From positions 18,532,001-18,596,000 of the forward strand of contig CM040090.1 of the NCBI GenBank assembly GCA_022496805.1: 64,000 nucleotides of DNA, written 5' to 3'. Within the stretch, counting starts at the first letter, position 1, and every line of letters starts with the position of its first letter. Source of the stretch: Pohlia nutans. Taxonomy: Eukaryota > Streptophyta > Bryopsida > Bryales > Mniaceae. The notes beneath the pieces are model-generated. The model had not been told where the DNA came from. It searched no databases and saw only the letters and a program-made list of their open reading frames with translations. The position numbers and the translations under genes were made by a program. Below, piece by piece: positions 57,570-64,000 of the stretch.

Positions 57570-59515
57570 TTTTTTTCATTTTTTATGTTCAATCTTTTTT
57601 CTTGTTGGAGTGAATTATTTGTTCTTGTTTCTTTGTGCTTATGCTCAATAGTGTTTGTTTTTTTTTTTCTTCTAACAATGTGTTTGTCTATTGGTGTTTG
57701 TTCACCTTTATATACTGTAATACTGCTTCCCCGTAACATTTTTTTAATGCAACATGGTGTTTTCAAGGTACACTGATTGCAGATATATAGTAATATTTGA
57801 CATCGTTATGGTGCAATAACTATGTAGTAATGTTTAAGATTATTGTTTTAACTTGTTTAAATGACAATTTTATGGTGTGGAAAACTAGATTAGAAAATAT
57901 TCTAGTTCCCCCTACAATTCTAAAAATGCGATATAATCAAATTTGGGATACACATTGCAAAACACCATACATATTAAAATTGACCACTACACCTTTATGT
58001 GTAGTACCAAAGTGTCCACTCTAACTAGAAAACACCCAACACACTTTTGCACATTCATATATAGCTTTACGCACATTTACACCCTACTTACAAGCGGTTC
58101 TTGAGGGTTTTCCAGCTACGGTGTCACAAATATGTAGCAACAAAATATGTAACCACCCATAGTGACTACAAAGAATTTATTTATTTTGATCTATTTAAAA
58201 GAAGAGTTTATAGTGCGGAGAAATAGATTTGAGAATATTGTAACTTGTATGATTTTCAAATTTAGTTACCCACAACATTAAATTGTCATTTAAATGGGTC
58301 AAAAAACAATTTTAGAACGTTACAACATAGTAACTACATACAAGAATGTCAAACGTTACTACATATTTGTAGTCACCTTATTTTGAAAACACCCTCTTTT
58401 ATTTTCTTTTATTCTTCGCACCTCCCGTTAGGGGTTTTTTCTCTTCTAAAGTTCTCTTTGTGTCTATCCACATGCTGGGTAGGAGATCCTGGATAGGAGA
58501 GGTTTAGATCAAATGTCATAGCTCGTGGATTGGAGGAGATGAAGGTAAAGGGGTAAAATAGGACCTTAAACAACTTTGCTTAAAAGTGGCCAAAATGAGT
58601 AGATGACAATGCAAAAATTCATTAAAATTATGATAAATATGGCCTTTGGGAGTCACATTAAGAAATTGAAGGCTAAGTTGTCGAAAGGTCAAATTTGGCT
58701 CTTCACCAATTGAATTGCCTTTAAATCCTTTGTAGTCTCTGTAATTGAACACAATGTGAAATAACTTTAGGTTTGAAGGGAATGAGGCCTCATGTCCTAT
58801 ATAAGCACACCATAGTTTGCATTTAAATATTTCTTTTATTTTTAAATATAATTTTTAGGTGACGACCCATTCGGCATTGGACTAGCCACTAATGAATCCA
58901 AGTGTTAGGAGAGTGGACCGTACTTGTAGAATTGTGAAGATTTTTGGGTAGGTTATGCAATTTTGTTCATTTTTTTTAGGATGGTCTACATGGTTTATAT
59001 ATTGTTGAAAGATTATTACGTTGGTATGGAAGTTAACTTGTCAAATATTTTCAAGGGCAAAGTTGATTGTTTCTCAAATGCGTGATACCCTAAATTACTA
59101 AATGACTGCAAGAGTGACATTTGCAAAAGAAAAGAAGATATTTTGCATTGAAATTTGCAGTATCGGTAATTCAAATTGCACCTTTGTTATAGGTTCTATC
59201 TTTTCAGGTTTATTCTCTATTCCTTCGTTTACAACTTCATTTTCTTCTTTCTTCTTGCATTTATCGACCTTTTGGGTGAGAAACATTTAGGTCACAAGTG
59301 GCTTTGAAAGAGTTCAATTGTAGACGGGCATCATGAGGTTCCGAGGGGTATCTCAATTTCTATATAAAGGTGCCATTTTTTGCATAATGTCTTTTGTAGT
59401 TGCTCTTCTTTGTTTTGTGAGTGACATTCTATTCAATATATGAATTTTTAAGATTAAATCCAACAGTTAGAAGTGAAACCACACCTAAATCCTTAGGGCA
59501 AGTTCCCGTGAAGGG
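57570..59515. repeat. Diverged ~1-kb direct repeat, copy 2 (interrupted)
   Basis: Matches 55500-56725 in two blocks, 57590-57730 and 58400-59515. The gap between them is the TIR element at 57756-58393. Confidence 0.6.
57756..58393. mobile_element. TIR element GGTGTTTTCAA, inserted in the direct repeat
   Basis: Termini ggtgttttcaaggt and attttgaaaacacc are inverted. Internal motifs pair too (tatgtagtaatgtttaagat with the region near 58330-58370). About 638 bp, present in only one copy of the surrounding duplication, so it inserted after the duplication. Confidence 0.65.
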
Positions 59516-59792
59516 CCCTTCCTTGCTCTTTCAAGGAATAAACTTACTTTAGTGCTTTGGATTAGAATTGACGGGGTTAGACGGACTTGCCACTTCTGAA
59601 AACCATGGCTGATGTCTTTCTAAGATCCGCTCCTAATTCTATTTGAGGAGATTGAAGAGTGAACCCAACATCCGTTTTTAGTAGAGACGGGCCAGGTATT
59701 CTATGGAAAGGGGCTCTTCAAGAGCCAAAAGAGGTTCTTAATTAGGTTTTGCAATTTTATTCGCTTTTCATTAAAAGTAGGTCTTGATGTTG

Positions 59793-60147
59793 TTAACCCT
59801 TAAAAGTCAAAGTAAGCCCCACGGGCTTGATTTAAAGGAATAATTGGAGACAGAAGTTTCATTTCTCAACCAAATCAAGCGAGACTTGTTGCGTTGGAAA
59901 GCTACTGAAAAAGCGATCTAGATTGCAAATTTGTGCTTCATTTGAGAGATTGTGGAATCGTTGGTAAGCAATCAAAGTTATCAAATTGAACAAGTTTTGA
60001 GGTTGGGACAGCTGAAGTTCATCAGTGCCGCAGTGCTACAGTGCTACAGTGCTAACCAGCAGTGCACTGCAGAGCCATTTTTTGCAAAAAAAATTAGATT
60101 CTTTCCAGGCTGCCCACCCAAGACCCAAATTGTTGTTTAAGGGTTAA
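59793..60147. mobile_element. TTAACCCTTAAA-family element (copy C)
   Basis: Termini ttaacccttaaaa and gtttaagggttaa. Interior collinear with 19981-20350 (gccccacgggctt; gttggaaagctactgaaaaa). Confidence 0.75.
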
Positions 60148-60311
60148 GAGATTAAAAGAGATTATAACACCCAAAAGTGAGTTTGTCAAAACACATTATG
60201 CTCTAGTTGATAGCATGTCCTTCTTTTGTGCAGAATTGAAACAAAAAGAAGAATTGTTTGCAAATTTGGAGCTGGAAATTCTCTAGCAAATAATTGTATT
60301 GTTGTTGCAGA

Positions 60312-60957
60312 AATGGCCACGGCTCCCTTTGACATCTTTTTGGCTTCTTTGAAGAGACACGAGAAGGTGGATCCCAATGCCATGGCGATCCTAGGCGGTG
60401 CTCCTCACTTGTTGTTGAAGAAGTTGGGAATGGCACGTGAGGTGGAAGAAGAGCAATTGTGCAACATGTTGAAGAATTCAGGCTACACCGACAAGCATGG
60501 CGCCATGGACTGTGTTTGCTTCATGACATTTGAGGAGGATTTCAAGTTTGTGCAATCAATTGAAGCTTCAAAACTCTCAAAGAATAACGGTGGCAAGTTA
60601 GACCATCGGCCGCCGGGACACTTCATTTAAATCTTGGAAGTCGCCAAAGCCTCTGGATTAAAGTATAGCACCTTCGTTGGTGCGTTTCGCCCTTTGGATG
60701 CGAGACTCACAGACGATGATGGCGACAACCTTGCAAGGTACGTTGAGCTTCACAGAGCCGTTTCCGTGAGTTTCCAACAATTTCTCAAGATGCTCTACAA
60801 GGAACATGAAAAGAAACGACGCCGCACCACATTCGTCGGCAAAACGATTGCTTTGGACAAAACGCAACGCCTCTATCGGATGATGCTTTTTGCATCGTCC
60901 TATACACGGTCGCCACTCAGGAAGAATCCGCAAGCTCAATCCCTTCAGTTGCTATAA
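60312..60957 (+). pseudogene. Unidentified ORF interrupted by one in-frame stop
   Basis: ATG at 60312 (MATAPFDIFLASLKRHEKVD) opens 105 codons to a TAA at 60628-60630. The same frame then stays open to 60957. The two halves together are about 215 codons. Codon use and composition are GC-richer than the surroundings, and the second half has a basic patch (HEKKRRRTTF). I recognise no domain in either half. It could be a decayed gene, a gene fragment carried by an element, or two exons with a short unseen intron. It lies 165 bp downstream of the MITE at 59793. Confidence 0.45.
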
Positions 60958-62199
60958 CTACACCTTGAGAATTGCATTATGGCGATTAATTACGGTTGTT
61001 TCAATAATGGTACTTCAACGACACCGCGACGTGAATCTACTCCAGATCCCCAGGTTTCCCTTCAAGCAACTCTATAGTAACTAAAGGGCTATTGTAGCTA
61101 AAGAATGAAAATTTTGTATTTTTTTTGTTTTTTGTTTTTGGAGTACATCTTGCTTTCCCAGATAAACATCTCCATTTCCGACATGGAAAATGAAGCGTTT
61201 TTCTACTATCTTAGGCACAAAATATACAAAGATGGAAAAAGTGGCTATAATAGTGGGTTTCAAAATCGGATGGTGGGTTTTGGAAACCAAAAACTAGGTT
61301 TAGTAGTTTCCATCTATATTGGAGATTTCTTTTAGTATTATGGTGGGAGGAAGTTGAGAAATGAGAATCATTGGTGAATAGGTAGGTTTGGTTTTCACAC
61401 TTTCACATTTACAAGCTTACTTTCTCACATTGGTGTGACAAGTGTGAATTATTATGCTTAAACATATAGGTAGCTTATCCATGCTATAAACAAGTAAGGT
61501 TTTGGTAATGAACGTCCAAAGCTCCATTCTACAAGATTACAACATAGTGAGCGAGAAGAGAGGCATTGTGCCAAGTCTTCGTGAGTCATTTGCTTTTGTC
61601 TTGTAAAATTCCTTGCTTTAGCATATAGTTTGTTGATTCTGTCTTTGTTTCTCTAAATCTCTCATCGACTTTACTTGTTCAAATTCAAGTCTCTCAATAG
61701 TCATTTCTCTTAATCTCTCTTAACAATCTTTAGCAATATTGGGAAGTGTGGTTAATGTATGTGAGATTTTAAGAGTCTCATGATATTGGAAGTGGAATTT
61801 TGAGATATTCATTTCTATGTGTTACAAGGAATGTGCATGTTCAACATATGTGTAGGTACTCAACAAACGTGTCCTTTAGAAAGACTTGCAAATGCAATGA
61901 CTTGTGAACCAAATATTTTGCAAGTTAGCTCACAGGAATTTAGACCAAGTTTACAAAAGGTGGAATCTTGTATCAAAAGGTGTTCTCTTTGAGTGGTCAT
62001 TGCTACCAATTTTTCTAGGCTGCTCATAAGAAGGACAATGGAAGCAAGTTGTTTAGTGAATAGAAGAAAATTCAAATGATTGTAAAATTATTTTTGGATA
62101 TTTTTGAGTAGTGTTTGAATAAGCTTCTCATATTTCAAACAAGAACCATTATTTTGAAAGAAGTTATTGAAGGGCAAGTGATTTCTTACATATCATTTG
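60958..62199. other. Spacer
   Basis: Small ORFs only (61105-61335, and 61860-62075 on the minus strand), none with recognisable features. Confidence 0.4.
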
Positions 62200-63090
62200 A
62201 AGTGGATTGCCTACTAATCAAGAGAGATTGAGCATTGCAACTATTAGAAACAAAGTTAATTGTTTGACTATGCTCCTTTTGGAATTAATTGAATTCTTTA
62301 TTCACGTCAAAGAGACCGTCCATTCTTCTATTGTGAGAAGGCTAGGAAATAATCTTATCAATGTCCCTAATGACTTTCTTCAAGGTCCAAATTGTAATGG
62401 CGACCACGTTCATGATACAAACCACAATCACTTAGACAAGAAGACCATGGAGATGATGATGACATAAATAAACGTCTCAACCAAGCTCTTCACCAACATC
62501 AATCATTACATTTCAAAGTATGCTACCAAGTTTATCACCAACACAGTCAAATGTGCCACAAACAATAGGTCATGTGCGAACCTCAAGGATTGTGAGAAAC
62601 TTATTTAGAGGAAGAACAAAGGGTTTTTTGAGGCCATTTTCTCACTAGAAGAGCACAAAAGAAACCTAGCAAAGAGATCGGGGGAAATGACAAACCAAAG
62701 AGTTTGAGCTTTGCAACAAAAACTTGAACTAAAAGAATCCAAGACGAATGTACAAAAGTTGGAATTGCAATTAGTAGTTGAAGGCAAGGCATTTCACGTG
62801 GCGCAAAAAGAAAGGTTATAATTATATGCTTTCATTCTAATGATCATGTCAAATCCATCCCGCCCTTCAATGTAGTTCAATCACTTCAATGTCAGTGTGA
62901 AGGTTGGTTTATATGGACTTTACCTTCGAGACATCTTTGTTTCATCATGTAGTAACAAGAAGTTTAATGTGCATAGTGAAGTTGAACCCGAACTTAGGCT
63001 TGTCAACATCTCTATTGGTTTGTGTGGGTGTGCAAAATTTGAGGCTATCGTGTATGCGTTAAGTGAAGTCTTGGAGATGTTATAAAAAGA
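62200..63090 (+). pseudogene. Decayed coding-like tract, identity unknown
   Basis: Successive short open stretches on the + strand switch frame and hit stops. They include an acidic His/Asp run near 62400-62465, a Lys/Glu/Gln-rich stretch that looks coiled-coil-like near 62700-62815, and a 62-codon open stretch at 62897-63085 (GLYGLYLRDIFVSSC). The pattern suggests an old gene with several frameshifts, but no family is recognised. Confidence 0.25.
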
Positions 63091-63130
63091 AGCAAGTTAG
63101 TTAAATAGTTGAATCATCCTGATTAATTGC

Positions 63131-63230
63131 ATTCATCAGGAATTTCGGGACCAACTGATTTTGCACGATTTCAGTGCGATTTCCGATATTTCAAGGGTTT
63201 GTACAGTTTTCGCACTGATTCCGCATCGTT
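63131..63230. mobile_element. Solo arm of the CATCAGGAATTT-family MITE
   Basis: catcaggaatttcgggacc and atatttcaagggtttgtaca follow the left arm of 4847-5108. No matching right arm was found before the window end. Confidence 0.6.
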
Positions 63231-63465
63231 GCGTCATTCATCGCAACTACACTGATATGACATCACGTTCGTACAAACGAATATAGTATTGATTCGACAC
63301 AATTGATACATCTATTGAAAACGTGTGAATTCTTCACTCTGTACCGTTGTCAAATGTCGTGTTTTAATCGTTTTTAAAACTACACTGATTCAATGCGTTT
63401 TTTGTGCAACATCATCTTTTCCATATCTAGATTTTTTTTCTTTCTATATCTAAATTTGATCAAAA

Positions 63466-63672
63466 TAATATGATTAAAAAATAAAAAATAAAAAATAAAA
63501 AAAATATAAAACAATTATTTTCCTCTCTACCCGCTTCAACTACACACAAACTGCCCGAACCCACGGTGGGACCCGCCACCGCTTCCCAAGCTCTATCGCC
63601 GACGGTAGGATTTGAACTCAAAACCTCCCGGTTGCAAACCAAGCTCCAAACCACCAAACCATCTCGCAAAGA
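63466..63672 (-). mobile_element. tRNA-derived SINE
   Basis: Read on the minus strand, the element starts near 63672 with TTGCGAGATGGTTTGGTGG (A-box-like TGGTTTGGTGG). The B box AGTTCAAATCC is at 63618-63608, preceded by CAACCGGGAGGTTTTG. A ~90-bp body follows, then an A/T-rich 3' tail of TTTTTTA-like units (63470-63510). This arrangement is typical of plant Pol III SINEs such as the Au group. The minus-strand ORF here is a by-product. Confidence 0.7.
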
Positions 63673-64000
63673 ATGGAACTCTTTTGGTAATTATAAAAAA
63701 ATGATACCATTGGCAATTGTTTGCCATGTGTATATAATTCATTTTTCAATTATTTTTTGCACTACAATATGCAGGGCTTTTTCTACATTTACAATTTTTT
63801 TCAGAATATTTTGATTTTTTTTTGGGCCAAAATCGTGATGGCAGATCATGGTTGTGAGCTGTTTTTTTTCTTCAAGGGACTTTGAATGTTTTTAACTATG
63901 TGAAAAAAACTTTTTTTCCAAATTTTTTTTTGCACTAGATTATGTAGGACTTTTTCTATATTTAGGTTTTTTTTCATAATATTTTGAATTTATTTACTTT
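63673..64000. other. AT-rich spacer to window end
   Basis: Two related segments (about 63741-63790 and 63928-63985: tttttgcacta, tagggctttttctacattta-like) suggest a short tandem duplication. No gene. Confidence 0.4.

Noticed and set aside
63460..63669. Minus-strand ORF in the SINE, or a functional tRNA gene there
   Set aside because: A- and B-box-like motifs are present but the sequence does not fold into a full tRNA cloverleaf and continues into a SINE body and A/T tail.

Overview
The window is nuclear DNA from a land plant, most likely a seed plant or other vascular plant. Evidence: GT-AG introns with U/A-rich plant-like intron sequence, a plant-type CENP-C, a SERK-ectodomain-like small LRR protein built from 72-bp exons, a Ty1/copia retrotransposon, Stowaway- and Tourist-type MITEs and a tRNA-derived SINE. 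I cannot name the species. Genes are sparse: about 10 kb lies within gene models, and most of the rest is AT-rich intergenic DNA packed with short inverted-repeat elements.

Layout. (1) 1-965: the last exons of a basic, Pro/Lys-rich protein of unknown function (+). (2) 966-8400: non-coding, with at least five short TIR or foldback elements. (3) 8870-10545: a two-exon gamma-glutamylcyclotransferase-like (AIG2/GGACT family) gene (+). (4) 10546-22200: AT-rich DNA carrying a decayed ORF with a possible HUH-endonuclease motif (10901-11287, -) and at least six MITE families, some nested. (5) 22731-25542: an eight-exon secreted LRR protein gene (+) with a probable 5' UTR intron. (6) 25750-38200: MITE-rich DNA that also holds two related copies, in opposite orientation, of a secreted-peptide gene. 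One copy (30720-31096, -) encodes a peptide full of Cys-Cys pairs but is frameshifted. The other (37339-37437, +) keeps the signal peptide and then runs into a dispersed repeat. (7) 38308-45157: a complete 16-exon CENP-C gene (-), the best-supported and biologically most important locus here, ending in the CENP-C motif. It has an internal four-fold acidic repeat and other repeated segments. (8) 45703-46202: an exactly 500-bp full-length hairpin MITE with a TAA target duplication, just upstream of CENP-C. (9) 47037-52394: a complete but coding-defective Ty1/copia element (-) with 259-bp LTRs differing at 2 sites, a 5-bp target duplication and non-canonical TATTG...CAATA termini. (10) 52400-64000: AT-rich DNA with more MITEs, a diverged ~1-kb direct duplication (55.5-56.7 kb and 57.6-59.5 kb), a broken unidentified ORF (60312-60957), a decayed coding tract (62.2-63.1 kb) and a tRNA-derived SINE near the right edge.

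The genes do not form a functional cluster, as is normal for a plant chromosome. CENP-C acts at the inner kinetochore, the LRR protein at the cell surface or in the secretory pathway, and the GGCT-like enzyme in gamma-glutamyl metabolism. All exon models were built by eye from splice signals and reading-frame continuity. The CENP-C model is supported by all 15 introns being phase-compatible and by a total of 3420 coding bases, an exact multiple of three.
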